Positions 1 through 11,519 of a stretch of DNA of 64,000 bases are shown in pieces. Where the stretch lies: positions 1 to 64,000 of the forward strand of contig NZ_QFRW01000331.1 of NCBI RefSeq assembly GCF_003265355.1, written 5' to 3'. The first letter of the stretch is position 1; each line of letters begins with the position of its first letter. This DNA comes from Glycomyces dulcitolivorans. GTDB lineage: Bacteria; Actinomycetota; Actinomycetes; Mycobacteriales; Micromonosporaceae. The position numbers were made by a program, and so were the translations under genes. The notes beneath the pieces are model-generated. The model did no database searches, was not told where the DNA came from, and saw nothing but the letters and a program-made list of their open reading frames with translations.

Positions 1-581
1 AGCAGGGGCCGGTCGCCGATGCCGAGCTCGTCGCGGACGGCGCGCGGCTCGCCGGTGGCGCGGCGCGGCGGGGCGGCGACGGGGGCGAGGCGGGCGTCCT
101 TGGCGCCCAAGGCGACCAGGTGCTCGTGGAGGTCGGAGGAGGCGGCGAGGGCGACGTCGACGCCGCGGGCCAGGCGCTTCTCGATCTCGTCGGAGACGCG
201 GCGCTTGACACCAGAGGTGATGAGCTGGTTGTGCCAGGTGGTGACGAGCGCGGCCCCCTGCGGGCGGGCGGCGAGGGCGGTCAAGCCGGCGGTGAGGCCG
301 TGGGCGTGGACGACGTCGACGCCGCGGCCGGTGATGCCGCGCAGGGCGTTGCGGGCGGCCCACCAGGCGAGCGGCAGTTCGGGCGAGGGCTTGGCGGTGA
401 TGGGCGCGGGGGCGAAGCGGGCGCCGCGGGCGCGGAAGCCGAAGCGCTCCTCGGTCTCGGGCGGGCCGACGACCAGGACGGCGTCGCCGCGTGCGACCAG
501 GCCCTCGGCGACCGAGGCGACGTGGGTCCCGATGCCGCCGGTCGAGGGGCCGAGCACCAAGGCGATACGGCGGTGGCTCAC
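1..581 (-). CDS. GT4-family glycosyltransferase (N-terminal part, runs off the window)
   Basis: The minus-strand reading from a GTG at 581 gives a protein beginning VSHRRIALVLGPSTGGIGTH. This is the glycine-rich acceptor loop that opens GT-B glycosyltransferases of family GT4. A later VVHAHGLTAG stretch and a TTWHNQ stretch are also typical of the N-terminal Rossmann lobe. The GTG overlaps the stop of murJ by four bases (GTGA), so the two are translationally coupled. The C-terminal, nucleotide-sugar-binding half lies outside the window. The position next to MurJ and a MraY-like protein suggests an envelope polysaccharide or glycolipid role; the donor and acceptor cannot be read. Confidence 0.8.
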   Translation of the reverse strand, partial: MSHRRIALVLGPSTGGIGTHVASVAEGLVARGDAVLVVGPPETEERFGFRARGARFAPAPITAKPSPELPLAWWAARNALRGITGRGVDVVHAHGLTAGLTALAARPQGAALVTTWHNQLITSGVKRRVSDEIEKRLARGVDVALAASSDLHEHLVALGAKDARLAPVAAPPRRATGEPRAVRDELGIGDRPL

Positions 582-2221
582 TGGTCTGCTCCGTCTTCGT
601 CGGGTTGCTGTGCTTCTGACGACCGTATTCTGCCAGCGCGTCGCAGGACCGGGCGCACGACACCTGAACCGCCGATGAGGGCGCCGACACCGAGGTAGAC
701 GACGCCGGTGGCGGCGCCGACGACGACGCCTTGGATGAGTGCGGCGTAAATCGTGTCGGCGTGGCCCCACAGGACGATGAGCTCACGGGCGGCGAGAACG
801 GCGACGACCGAGGCGATGACTGCGGCGAGGGCGGCCCTGGGGATGCCGCGGAGGCTGGCGGCGCCGGTGTGGCGGGCGATCGCGGCGGTGAGGGCGAGGC
901 CGATGACGGTCATGCCGATCGACCAGGCGATCGCGAGCGCGAGCGTCCGGTCTTCGAGGGGCATGGCCTGGGAGAGCAGGATCGCGGCAGCGGCGGCGGC
1001 CGCCCATCCGACCGAGGTGGCTCCGGCGGCGTACTTGTTGCGGCCGATGGCGTACAGGCCGCGGGAGTAGATCGCGAACATCGAGTAGCCGAAGAGACCG
1101 AAGGCGAGGCCGGTGAGGGTCTCCTGGAGGTGGATGTCGGCGTTGTCGTTGCCGCCGGCGGCGACCGAGGCGAGGACGGTCGAGATGGGCTCGGCCAGTC
1201 CGGCGAGGGCGGCGACGCCCAGGCCCGACAGCAGCAGAACCGCGCGGCCGGTCTGGGCCAGGCGCCACTGGTAGCGGTCGTGCTCGCCGAGGGAGAACGC
1301 TTCGGCGAGAACGGGGTAGGCGGCGGTCGCGAGGGGGACGGCGAGCACGGCCCACGGCAGTAGGAAGAACGTCTGGGAGACGGTGAAGATGGCCACGGGG
1401 CCGTCGCCGGCGTTGTTGGCCAGGCGCATGAGCAGGGCCTGGCACAGCTGCTGGGCGCCGACGGTGATGGCCCCGGCGATGGCCAGGGACTTCAGGCCGG
1501 AAGCGACATGGGTCTCCATGCGCCAGGTCAGACGGATCTTCAGGCGCAGGCCGCGCAGGGGGAAGATCAGGCAGCCGGCGAGGGCGAGGACGCCGGCGGT
1601 GGTGCCGAGGCCGAGGAGGAGGATCTCGCCTTGGCCGAGCCCTTCGGCCTTGTTGGCGCGCCCCGAGCTGAGGCCGTAGGCGACGTAGACCGCGGCCATG
1701 ACGACGCTGGAGAGCAGCGGTGCGAGTGCGGGCCAGGCGAAGCGGCGGTGGGACTGGAGGACGCCGGTGAGCACGACCGCGACACCGTAGAGCGGCAGCT
1801 GCGGGGCGAACAGGACCAGCAGTTCGGTGGCGACGTCGATCGTGGCCGGGGTGACCCGGTCACCGGCGATGAGGCCGATGAGCGGTCCGGCAAAGACGGC
1901 CACGGCCAGACCCACCGGGACCAGGATCGTCAGGGCCCAGGTCAGCAGCGCCGAGGCGATCCGGCTGACCTGCGCGGGGTCGTGCCGGGCGAGCGGAGCG
2001 GCCAGCAGCGGGATCACCAGGGCCGAGAGCGCGCCTCCGGCGACCAGTTCGAAGATGATGTTGGGGATGTTGTTGGCGGTCTGGTAGGCGGTTGCGAGCG
2101 TGAAGTAGCCGACTGCCCAGGTGAAGACCATCGTGCGGCCGAATCCGGCCAGGCGGGAGGCGACGGTGATCGCACCGATGACCGAGGCGGCACGACCGAC
2201 TTCGCGTCGGGTCTCGGTCAA
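578..2221 (-). CDS. murJ: MurJ/MviN-family lipid II flippase homologue
   Basis: The 547-residue product is almost wholly hydrophobic, with about 14 membrane segments. It begins with the MviN/MurJ-type stretch ASVIGAITVASRLAGFGR, followed by AYQTANNIPNIIFELVAGGA. The family (MOP superfamily) moves lipid-linked peptidoglycan precursors across the membrane. The TTG at 2221 is chosen as start because it overlaps the upstream stop (TTGA) and sits just before the first conserved segment. It is followed by the glycosyltransferase with another four-base overlap. Actinobacteria usually have a second, kinase-fused MviN elsewhere, so this copy could be an accessory flippase for another glycan rather than the essential MurJ. 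Confidence 0.85.
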   Translation of the reverse strand: MTETRREVGRAASVIGAITVASRLAGFGRTMVFTWAVGYFTLATAYQTANNIPNIIFELVAGGALSALVIPLLAAPLARHDPAQVSRIASALLTWALTILVPVGLAVAVFAGPLIGLIAGDRVTPATIDVATELLVLFAPQLPLYGVAVVLTGVLQSHRRFAWPALAPLLSSVVMAAVYVAYGLSSGRANKAEGLGQGEILLLGLGTTAGVLALAGCLIFPLRGLRLKIRLTWRMETHVASGLKSLAIAGAITVGAQQLCQALLMRLANNAGDGPVAIFTVSQTFFLLPWAVLAVPLATAAYPVLAEAFSLGEHDRYQWRLAQTGRAVLLLSGLGVAALAGLAEPISTVLASVAAGGNDNADIHLQETLTGLAFGLFGYSMFAIYSRGLYAIGRNKYAAGATSVGWAAAAAAAILLSQAMPLEDRTLALAIAWSIGMTVIGLALTAAIARHTGAASLRGIPRAALAAVIASVVAVLAARELIVLWGHADTIYAALIQGVVVGAATGVVYLGVGALIGGSGVVRPVLRRAGRIRSSEAQQPDEDGADQ

Positions 2222-3114
2222 GACTTCGTCCGACCCAGCTCGTCCAGCTGTCGCAGTACGGGCGTCTCGGCGATGACCTTGGTGAAGCTGACCTTCTCGG
2301 AGGCGGCGATGAGTGCCGCGACGCCCGCGAGGGCGACGTGGCGCCCGATCATGCCGGTGCGGGCGATGTAGGCGAGGCCGAGAAGGGCGCCGAGGGCGTT
2401 GGCGCCGCCGTCGCCGAGCATGGTCTTGCCGTCGAGGTCTTCGGCCATGGCCGCACCGGCGGCCGCCGAGACGGCGAGCGCGGTGTTGGCCCCGCCCGCG
2501 GCGGTGGCGCGGCGGGACTTCGGTCCGGTCGGGCGCGAGAGCGGCGCGGAGAGGAGGGTGACGACCTTGAGGGCGCGGCCGGGGCGCAGGTCGAAGAGGT
2601 TGACGACGTTCGCGGCGCCGGCGATGACGCCGCCGCCGACGCCGACGTTCCACACGCGGCGGATCCAGTGGCGGCGCCGGTCGGTCAGCTCGCCGTTCTG
2701 GAGGTCGATGAGGGCCGCGGAGGCGAGGCCGGCCCCGGAGATGCCGAGGATCTTGACCAGGCCGGCGGAGACGCGTCCTTTGAGGAGGGCGCCGACGTGG
2801 CCTTTGAAGCCTTTGGCCTTCTCGCCCTTGGCGTCGGCGATGTCGTCGTAGAGCCCGACGGCGCCGGCGGTGAGCCCCGCGGCGGCCGCGGCGGCGGCGT
2901 AGGCCGGGGAGTTCGCCCCGAGGACGGCTCCGACGGTGGCGCCGGCGGTGATGCCGGGGCCTTCGGCCAGGCTCACGGTGTCGCCCTTGTGGTTGATCCG
3001 TTCCAGGTCGGCGGCCCACTTGGAGCGTCGGATGATGCCGATGGCGGCGATGGTGCCGCCCGCCGCGACCCCTCCGAGGAACGCCCTACCGACGGTGCGC
3101 GTCAACTGGCTCAT
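2218..3114 (-). CDS. MraY/WecA-like polyprenyl-phosphate sugar-phosphotransferase homologue
   Basis: The 298-residue protein keeps the signatures of the MraY/WecA family. It has an Asp-Asp pair in GLYDDIADAKGEKAKGFKGH (about residues 88-107), the NVVNLFDLRPGRALK loop matching the family NxxNxxDGxxG region, and GDGGANALGALLG near residue 230. Members join a sugar phosphate to undecaprenyl phosphate on the cytoplasmic face. Hydrophobic segments are fewer and weaker than in MraY (usually about 360 residues and 10 helices), so it is a shortened or divergent member. It overlaps murJ by four bases. Actinobacteria commonly carry this short form beside steA/steB. The substrate is unknown. Confidence 0.7.
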   Translation of the reverse strand: MSQLTRTVGRAFLGGVAAGGTIAAIGIIRRSKWAADLERINHKGDTVSLAEGPGITAGATVGAVLGANSPAYAAAAAAAGLTAGAVGLYDDIADAKGEKAKGFKGHVGALLKGRVSAGLVKILGISGAGLASAALIDLQNGELTDRRRHWIRRVWNVGVGGGVIAGAANVVNLFDLRPGRALKVVTLLSAPLSRPTGPKSRRATAAGGANTALAVSAAAGAAMAEDLDGKTMLGDGGANALGALLGLAYIARTGMIGRHVALAGVAALIAASEKVSFTKVIAETPVLRQLDELGRTKS

Positions 3115-3124
3115 GGGCGCGATA

Positions 3125-4054
3125 CTAGGCGGCGTCGGGAAGCAGGCCGGAAGCGCCCTCCCCGATGCCGAGGTGGTCCACGGTGCCGGAGTTGACGAAG
3201 TCGCCGAGCGCGGCGACCGCGGCGATCTGCCCCTGGGTGAACTGGGCGTTGTCGACGGTGGCGACGGTCCCGGCGTCGTCGGAGCGGATGGTGGCGATGG
3301 GGTTGCCGTCGCCGGTGGAGGTCATGGCGCCGTACACGGTCGGGGCGTCGGCCGCGAACTCGTTGGTGGTGGTGACCATGCCGGTGTTGCGCGCCTCGGC
3401 GTCGGAGTCGGTGGCGCCGGACCCGGCGAGGACGAGGACGCCGTCGGCCAGGCCGGTGGGGGCGGTCTCGACGGTGAGCATCGACAGGTCGCTGAGCGCG
3501 GTGGTGACGGTGGTGATGTCCCCGGGCGTGATGGCCACGGCGGTCCCGGCGACCTTGCCGGTGGTGACGGCGGCCAGGACGTAGCTCATGGCCTGGACCC
3601 CGTCGTAGGTGACCGGGGTGGTGACGGTCGCGGGAGTGGCGGTGTCGACGAGGTCGACGAGCTGGTCGGCGTTGGCCGGGTCGAAGAAGTCGTCGAGGAC
3701 CGAGACGCGGCCCGAGACGGTGGCCCCGGCGTAGCCGAGCATCTCGACGGCGCCGTCGACGGCGTCGGTGGTGGCCCCGGGCAGGACCACGACGAGGATG
3801 TTCTTGCCGGTCAGGCGGTTCTGGAGGTACGCGGGGGCGACCTCGGCGGCGAACTCCTGCTCGTCGCCGAGCTGGTCTTCGAGGCGCGTGACCTCGGCGC
3901 GCAGCTGCTCGTTGGAGTCGCGCAGGCCCTGGCTGGTGGACTCCAGCGCCTCCATGGCGGGGCCGTTGAGCGCGGCCGTGCCGAGGATGAGGCCCACGGT
4001 GAGGGCGAGGAAGACCGCGGTGAGGCTCACCAGGTGGTAGCGGAAGTTGATCAC
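3125..4054 (-). CDS. steB: SteB/MctB-like membrane-anchored coiled-coil protein
   Basis: The GTG at 4054 overlaps the steA stop by four bases and gives VINFRYHLVSLTAVFLALTV, the conserved start of the Rv1698 (MctB/SteB) family. One N-terminal membrane helix (residues 6-27) is followed by a coiled coil (about 35-65) and an extracytoplasmic alpha/beta region of about 240 residues. Rv1698 was first described as a copper-efflux channel. The corynebacterial homologue SteB works with SteA in daughter-cell separation. Coupling with steA and adjacency to murJ favour the envelope role. The total of 309 residues is normal for the family. Confidence 0.8.
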   Translation of the reverse strand: MINFRYHLVSLTAVFLALTVGLILGTAALNGPAMEALESTSQGLRDSNEQLRAEVTRLEDQLGDEQEFAAEVAPAYLQNRLTGKNILVVVLPGATTDAVDGAVEMLGYAGATVSGRVSVLDDFFDPANADQLVDLVDTATPATVTTPVTYDGVQAMSYVLAAVTTGKVAGTAVAITPGDITTVTTALSDLSMLTVETAPTGLADGVLVLAGSGATDSDAEARNTGMVTTTNEFAADAPTVYGAMTSTGDGNPIATIRSDDAGTVATVDNAQFTQGQIAAVAALGDFVNSGTVDHLGIGEGASGLLPDAA

Positions 4055-5247
4055 GAGAACAGCCTTTGGATCTGGAAGAGCAGCCCGTCCCACCAGTCGG
4101 CGACGACGTCCACGAAGGAGCGGCCGACGGTGGAGATGGCGACGGCGGTGGCCATGGCGGCGAGGCCGGAGACGATGAGCAGCAGGAGGGCGGAGATCGA
4201 CATGTCCTGGCGGTACAGGCGCGAGACGCCCTTGGCGTCGACGAGCTTGCCGCCCACGCGAAGTCGCGTCAGGAACGTCGAGGCCATGCCGCCGCGCCCC
4301 TTGTCGAGGAACTCGACCATGGTGACGTGGGTGCCGACGGCGCAGATGAGCTCGGCGCCCTTCTCGTCGGCCATGAGCATCGCGATGTCCTCGGAGGTGG
4401 CGGCGGCCGGGAACGGGATCGCGGGGACGCCGAGCTTGTTCATGCGCTCCATGCCGGGGGCGCGCCCGTCGGCGTAGGCGTGGACGACGATCTCGGCGCC
4501 GCAGCGCAGGGCGTCGTCGGAGACCGAGTCCATGTCGCCGACGATCATGTCGGGGGTGTAGCCGGCTTCCAGGAGCGCGTCGGCGCCGCCGTCGACGCCC
4601 ACGATCACGGGCTTGAACTCGCGGATGTAGGGCCGCAGGACATCGATGTCCTCTTTGTAGTTGTAGCCGCGGATGACGATGAGGGCGTGGCGGCCGTTGA
4701 AGGAGGTCTTCACCTCGGGGACGCCCACGCCGTCGAGCAGGAGGTCCCGCTCGCGCTTGAGGTACTCCATGGTGTTGGCGGCGAAGGCCTCCAACTGGAT
4801 GGACAGGCCCTCTTTGGCGGCCTCCATGGCCTCGGCGACGGAGTCGGGCGTCAGGACGACACCCTCGGCGATTACCTCGTTGCCGAGATATATCTTTCCG
4901 TCCTCGACGGCGACGGACTTGCCCTCGCGGACCCTGTCGAAGATCGCGTCGCCGACGTCGTCGATGAGGACGATCCCGGCCTTGACGAGCACTTCAGGGC
5001 CGAGGTTGGGGTAGCGCCCGGAGATCGACCGGGAGGCGTTGACGACCACCGCCACGCCGGTGCCCACGAGGGTGTCGGCGGCGACCCGGTCGAGGTCGAC
5101 GTGGTCGATTATGGCGACGTCGCCGGGTTCGAGCCGGCCGCACAGCCGCTTGGTACGGCGGTCGAGGCGGGCGGTGCCGACCAACCGTCCGTCGGCGGGG
5201 TCGCCCCCCTGGTTCCGCCCGGGCAAACGCAAGCTAGGTACACGCAT
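4051..5247 (-). CDS. steA: SteA-like cytokinesis protein with thiamin-pyrophosphokinase-like fold
   Basis: The 398-residue product matches the Rv1697/SteA family. An N-terminal domain (GTARLDRRTKRLCGRLEPGD, about residues 24-43) is followed by a TPK-like nucleotide-binding domain with VGVDGGADALLEAGYTPDMI and GDMDS (about 215-245). A single C-terminal membrane helix (ALLLLIVSGLAAMATAVAIS, about 352-371) and a short tail complete it. The family is known to act with SteB in activation of septal peptidoglycan hydrolysis; thiamin pyrophosphokinase activity is not expected. The ATG at 5247 is the only good start. It lies 97 bases from recN, and nothing else is seen in that gap. Confidence 0.85.
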   Translation of the reverse strand: MRVPSLRLPGRNQGGDPADGRLVGTARLDRRTKRLCGRLEPGDVAIIDHVDLDRVAADTLVGTGVAVVVNASRSISGRYPNLGPEVLVKAGIVLIDDVGDAIFDRVREGKSVAVEDGKIYLGNEVIAEGVVLTPDSVAEAMEAAKEGLSIQLEAFAANTMEYLKRERDLLLDGVGVPEVKTSFNGRHALIVIRGYNYKEDIDVLRPYIREFKPVIVGVDGGADALLEAGYTPDMIVGDMDSVSDDALRCGAEIVVHAYADGRAPGMERMNKLGVPAIPFPAAATSEDIAMLMADEKGAELICAVGTHVTMVEFLDKGRGGMASTFLTRLRVGGKLVDAKGVSRLYRQDMSISALLLLIVSGLAAMATAVAISTVGRSFVDVVADWWDGLLFQIQRLFS

Positions 5248-5344
5248 CGTGCATCATCATGCCATCCAGTTGCCGCGCCCCGGACGACGGCGCGCCGCAT
5301 GGACGCGCGGGGCGGGGACGCGGTTCGGTCTGGGCCGCTCGGCC

Positions 5345-7081
5345 TCAGGACTTCATCTTCGCAGCTTCGGCCAGGAGCTCTTCGGCGTGGGCGACGCCCA
5401 GGTGGGAGTCGGGCATGCCCGCGAGCATGCGAGCAAGCTCACGCGCCCGGGCCGCATCGTCCACCACGCGGACACCTGAGACGGTGACCGCGCCCGAGGT
5501 GTCCTTGGAGACGACCAGGTGGCGGTCGGCGAACGCGGCGACCTGCGGCAGGTGGGTGACGACCAGGACCTGGTGGCGGCGGGCGAGCTTGGCCAGGCAG
5601 CGGCCGATCTCGATGGCCGCGCCGCCGCCGACGCCGGCGTCGACCTCGTCGAAGACCAGGACCGGCGGGCCGCCGATCTCGGCGAAGACGACCTCGATCG
5701 CGAGCATCACGCGGGAGAGCTCGCCGCCGGAGGCGCCCTTGTGCAGGGCCGCGGGGAGCGAGCCGGGGTGGGGGCGCAGGAGCAGTTCGACCTCGTCGGC
5801 GCCGTCCTCGGTGGCGCCCGAGACCGCGGTCTCGACGGCGAGGTCGACGCTGCCGCGTCCGGCCGGGCGCGGTTCGACGGCGGCCACGACCTCGGCGTGC
5901 GGCATGGCCAGGCCCTTGAGCTCGGTCGAGACCGACTCGGAGAAGCGGGCGGCCGCGGCGCGGCGCGAGGCGCGCAGCTGGGTGGCGAGGTCGGCGGCGC
6001 GGGCGGTGAGCTCGGCGTGCTGGGATTCGAGTTCGGCGACGCGCTCGTCGGAGACGTCGAGCTCCCCGAGGCGCTTGCTCGCGTTCTCGGCCCAGGCCAG
6101 GACGCCGGGGAGGTCCTCGGCGTACTTGCGGTACAGGGTCTTGAGGGCGGCCTGGCGCTGGTAGATCTCTTCGAGGCGGCGCGGGTCGGCCGTGAGGTCG
6201 TCGAGGTAGGACGAGAGGTCCACGGCCGCTTCGGCGAGGAGGGCGCCGGCTTCGGCGAGGCGCTCGGCGAACTCGGCGAGCTTGGGGTCGGAGTGGGCGT
6301 CGTGCTCCAGGGCGCGCGCGGCGGCGCCGACGGTGTCGGTGGCCCCGCCCTCGCCGGTGGCCGGGTCGCCGCTGATCGCGCCGTGCGCGGTGGCGGCGGC
6401 CAGGCGCAGGGCCTCGGCGTTCTCCAGGCGCAGGGCCTCCTCGGCGAGTTCGGACTCCTCGCCGTCCTGGGGGTCGACGGCGGTGATCTCGTCGAGGCCC
6501 AGGCGCAGCAGGTCGGCTTCGCGGGCCATCTCGCGGGCGCTGGTGCGCAGGCGGGACAGCTCGGCGGCGCAGGCGCCGAGTTCGTGGAAGACGGCGCGGT
6601 AGGCGTCGAGGACCTTGCCGTGGTCGGCGCCGGCGAAGCGGTCGAGGGCGGCGCGCTGCTCGGCGGGCTGGAGCAGGCGCATCTGGTCGGACTGGCCGTG
6701 GACCGAGATGGCGAGTTCGCCGAGTTCGGCCAGGACGCCGACGGGCGCCGAGCGGCCGCCGACCCAGGCCTTGGACCGGCCCTCGGAGGACACGGAGCGG
6801 GCCAGGAGCAGTTCGCCGTCCTCCAGGTCGGCTCCGGCCTCGATGGCGCGCTCGCGAAGTTCGAGCGCGGCCTCGGCCACGGCGAAGCGGCCCTCCACAA
6901 GGGCCCGATCGGCACCGAGGGGGGCACGGGAGGCACGACCGCCGAACAGCAGACCCAGACCGGCCACGACCATGGTCTTGCCGGCGCCGGTCTCACCGGT
7001 GATGCAGGTCAGGCCGGGATCGAGCGGCAGGGTGGCGTCAGCGATCACGCCCAGGTTCTGGATGCGAAGCTCCTCCAACAC
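5345..7081 (-). CDS. recN: DNA repair ATPase RecN
   Basis: The protein is SMC-like, with 578 residues. It has Walker A GETGAGKT at about residue 29, a long helical coiled-coil middle rich in Ala/Glu/Leu, an ABC signature GASGGELSRVMLA and Walker B VLVFDEVDAGVGG near the C-terminus. RecN gathers DNA ends in recombinational repair. Length and domain order are those of normal bacterial RecN. The GTG start gives the conserved MLEELRIQNLGVI opening. It sits between steA and nadK, as in mycobacteria. Confidence 0.97.
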   Translation of the reverse strand: MLEELRIQNLGVIADATLPLDPGLTCITGETGAGKTMVVAGLGLLFGGRASRAPLGADRALVEGRFAVAEAALELRERAIEAGADLEDGELLLARSVSSEGRSKAWVGGRSAPVGVLAELGELAISVHGQSDQMRLLQPAEQRAALDRFAGADHGKVLDAYRAVFHELGACAAELSRLRTSAREMAREADLLRLGLDEITAVDPQDGEESELAEEALRLENAEALRLAAATAHGAISGDPATGEGGATDTVGAAARALEHDAHSDPKLAEFAERLAEAGALLAEAAVDLSSYLDDLTADPRRLEEIYQRQAALKTLYRKYAEDLPGVLAWAENASKRLGELDVSDERVAELESQHAELTARAADLATQLRASRRAAAARFSESVSTELKGLAMPHAEVVAAVEPRPAGRGSVDLAVETAVSGATEDGADEVELLLRPHPGSLPAALHKGASGGELSRVMLAIEVVFAEIGGPPVLVFDEVDAGVGGGAAIEIGRCLAKLARRHQVLVVTHLPQVAAFADRHLVVSKDTSGAVTVSGVRVVDDAARARELARMLAGMPDSHLGVAHAEELLAEAAKMKS

Positions 7082-7139
7082 GCTTCAGAGCCTAGCCTGC
7101 CCGACCGACAATCGGCCGTTCAGTAGGAGAAGGTGCGAG

Positions 7140-8054
7140 CTAGATTCGCCCGTGGCGCCAACCGTCAACGGGCAGAGACAGTTTCGACACCAGGCGGGAG
7201 GCGAAGGGCTGACCGGACATGCGCACCAGGCGCACCGGGCGCTCGGAGCGGCGGATGGTCACGGTGGAGCCGGCCGTCAGGCGGGTGAGCTCCTTGCCGT
7301 CGGCGATGAGCGCGCCCTCGGTGCCGACCGACTCCACGCCGATGCGGATCAGCGAGGAGGAGTGGACGACCATGGGCTTGGCGAACAGCGCGTGGGCGTT
7401 CATGGGGACGACGACCAGGGCGTCCACATCGGGCCAGACCACCGGGCCGCCGGCCGACATCGCGTGCGCGGTCGAGCCGGTCGGGGAGGCGACGGCGACG
7501 CCGTCGCAGCCGTAGCGGGAGATGCGGGTGCCGTCGATCTCGATGAACAGTTCGAGCATCCGGGCCGGTTCGGCCTTCTCCACGGCGATGTCGTTGAACG
7601 CCCATGACCGGTGCAGCTCGCCGTCGGTGCCGATCGCCTCGACCGAGAGCGCGGTGCGCTCCTCGACCGAGTAGTCGCCTTCGAGCAGGCGGGAGACGAC
7701 CGTTTCGAGTTCGCCGGTCTCGGCTTCGGCGAGGAAGCCGACCTTGCCGAAGTTGACTCCCAGGAGCGGGATGTCGGCTTCGGCGGCGAGGCGGGCCGAG
7801 CGCAGGACGGTGCCGTCGCCGCCGAGGGCGAGGACGAGGTCGGCGGTGGCGGAGGTCTCCTCGCCGGGGCCGCACGCTTCGTCGATGATGAGGGCGTCGG
7901 GGCGGCGGAGGGTGCGCATCTCCCCGGTGAGGATGCGGACGGCGACGCCGGCGGAGCGGAGTGCGGCGGCGAGCTTCTCGGCGAGTTCGGCGACGTCCTC
8001 GCGGAGCGGGTGCGTCACGACCAAGACGCGGCCGGGCTTTTCCTGCGACCCCAC
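7140..8054 (-). CDS. nadK: NAD kinase
   Basis: This ATP/polyphosphate NAD+ kinase makes NADP+. It shows the GGDGTVLRSAR motif (about residues 66-76), the conserved FNDIAVEK and the glycine-rich SPTGSTAHAMSAGGP. I take the GTG at 8054 (304 residues) because GGAG lies eight bases upstream and homology begins there; the frame is open further upstream but shows no family resemblance. It is next to recN, as in the mycobacterial tlyA-ppnK-recN order. Here, however, tlyA is separated from it by the divergent cholesterol oxidase gene. Confidence 0.96.
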   Translation of the reverse strand: MGSQEKPGRVLVVTHPLREDVAELAEKLAAALRSAGVAVRILTGEMRTLRRPDALIIDEACGPGEETSATADLVLALGGDGTVLRSARLAAEADIPLLGVNFGKVGFLAEAETGELETVVSRLLEGDYSVEERTALSVEAIGTDGELHRSWAFNDIAVEKAEPARMLELFIEIDGTRISRYGCDGVAVASPTGSTAHAMSAGGPVVWPDVDALVVVPMNAHALFAKPMVVHSSSLIRIGVESVGTEGALIADGKELTRLTAGSTVTIRRSERPVRLVRMSGQPFASRLVSKLSLPVDGWRHGRI

Positions 8055-8125
8055 TCGCGCTCCTTCACAGACGGCTACAGGGCCTCGAACTGTACACCGC
8101 ACGCGAACACGGGCGGTATCGGTGA

Positions 8126-10662
<2,537 letters not shown>

Positions 10663-10694
10663 GGCGCGGTCGCAGGCTTTCTAAGGATTCGTGG

Positions 10695-10895
10695 TCAGGC
10701 GTCGTCGACGTTGCTGAGGATCTCCGAGAGGCGCTGCTGGACGCCTTCGAAGACGGCCACGTGCTCGGTGACGGGCAGGTCCGGGAGCGCTTCGAGGCGC
10801 CCGAGGGCGGCTTCGACCTCGGCCTCGACGTCGTCGGTGTCGCCGTGCGGTTGCAGGCGGGCCGCGACGGCCCCCGGGTTCGGTGCGTCGGTCAT
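10695..10895 (-). CDS. small conserved acidic protein between tlyA and the phasin-like gene
   Basis: The 66-residue protein begins MTDAPNPGAVAARLQPHGDT and is acidic and helical with no Cys. It overlaps the upstream coiled-coil gene by four bases (ATGA), which supports real translation. In Mycobacterium a similarly small ORF (Rv1693, 58 residues) sits at the same place between tlyA and the HAD phosphatase. No function is known to me. A short helical adaptor is all that can be inferred. Confidence 0.7.
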   Translation of the reverse strand: MTDAPNPGAVAARLQPHGDTDDVEAEVEAALGRLEALPDLPVTEHVAVFEGVQQRLSEILSNVDDA

Positions 10896-11353
10896 GCGTG
10901 CCCTTCGTCGTCGTCGCTGGTCGGCGGGGCGGCGGCGGGGGTCTCGGGTGCGGGGGCCTCGGCGGGGGCGGGCTCGGCCCGCTTGGCGGCGGCGTCGGAC
11001 GCCTCCGCGAGCTTCGCCGCGGTGGCGGCGGCCTCGGCTTCGGCGAGGCGCACGCGGAGCTCGCGGATCTGCTCCTCGGAGTGCTCCAGGCGCAGGTTGA
11101 GGTCGTCGAGGTCGGCCTGGGTGGCGACGCCCATGCGGGTGAGGCCGTTGTCGAACTCGGCGCGGATGAGGCGGCGCACGTCGTGGACGGTGCGGCCGCC
11201 GTGCTCGCGGAGCCGCTCGGCTCCCGAGCGGGCGCTCTCGGAGCCCGAGCGCAGGTCCTCGCGGACCTTGCCGGCGAATTCACGGGCGCGGCGGGCGGGC
11301 TCGCCTGCCAAGCCGAAGACGGTGTCGAAGTTGGCGCGGGCGCTTCCGGACAT
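10892..11353 (-). CDS. phasin-like coiled-coil protein
   Basis: From the ATG at 11353, which has AAAGGAG nine bases upstream, the product has 153 residues. An amphipathic helical part (about 1-50, FGLAGEPARRAREFAGKVRE) leads into a heptad region (about 60-105, LNLRLEHSEEQIRELRVRLA) and an Ala/Pro/Glu-rich disordered tail ending SDDDEGHA. This is the layout of polyhydroxyalkanoate phasins and related surface-coating helices, but no PHA gene is nearby. It precedes the small ORF and tlyA in one unit. Confidence 0.65.
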   Translation of the reverse strand: MSGSARANFDTVFGLAGEPARRAREFAGKVREDLRSGSESARSGAERLREHGGRTVHDVRRLIRAEFDNGLTRMGVATQADLDDLNLRLEHSEEQIRELRVRLAEAEAAATAAKLAEASDAAAKRAEPAPAEAPAPETPAAAPPTSDDDEGHA

Positions 11354-11519
11354 GTGGTCCCACTCCTTTCGGGGTCTGCCAGGTTCCCGGGACGGGGTCG
11401 TCTGCCTCCAACGGTACTGCCAAGCTACCTGTGACCGGTCGCGACCGACGTGTCGTACTGGTCGGTAACATACTGGGGGGCGCATTGCCGCGCCCGCGCC
11501 GACGAAACAGGAGGGCCCC

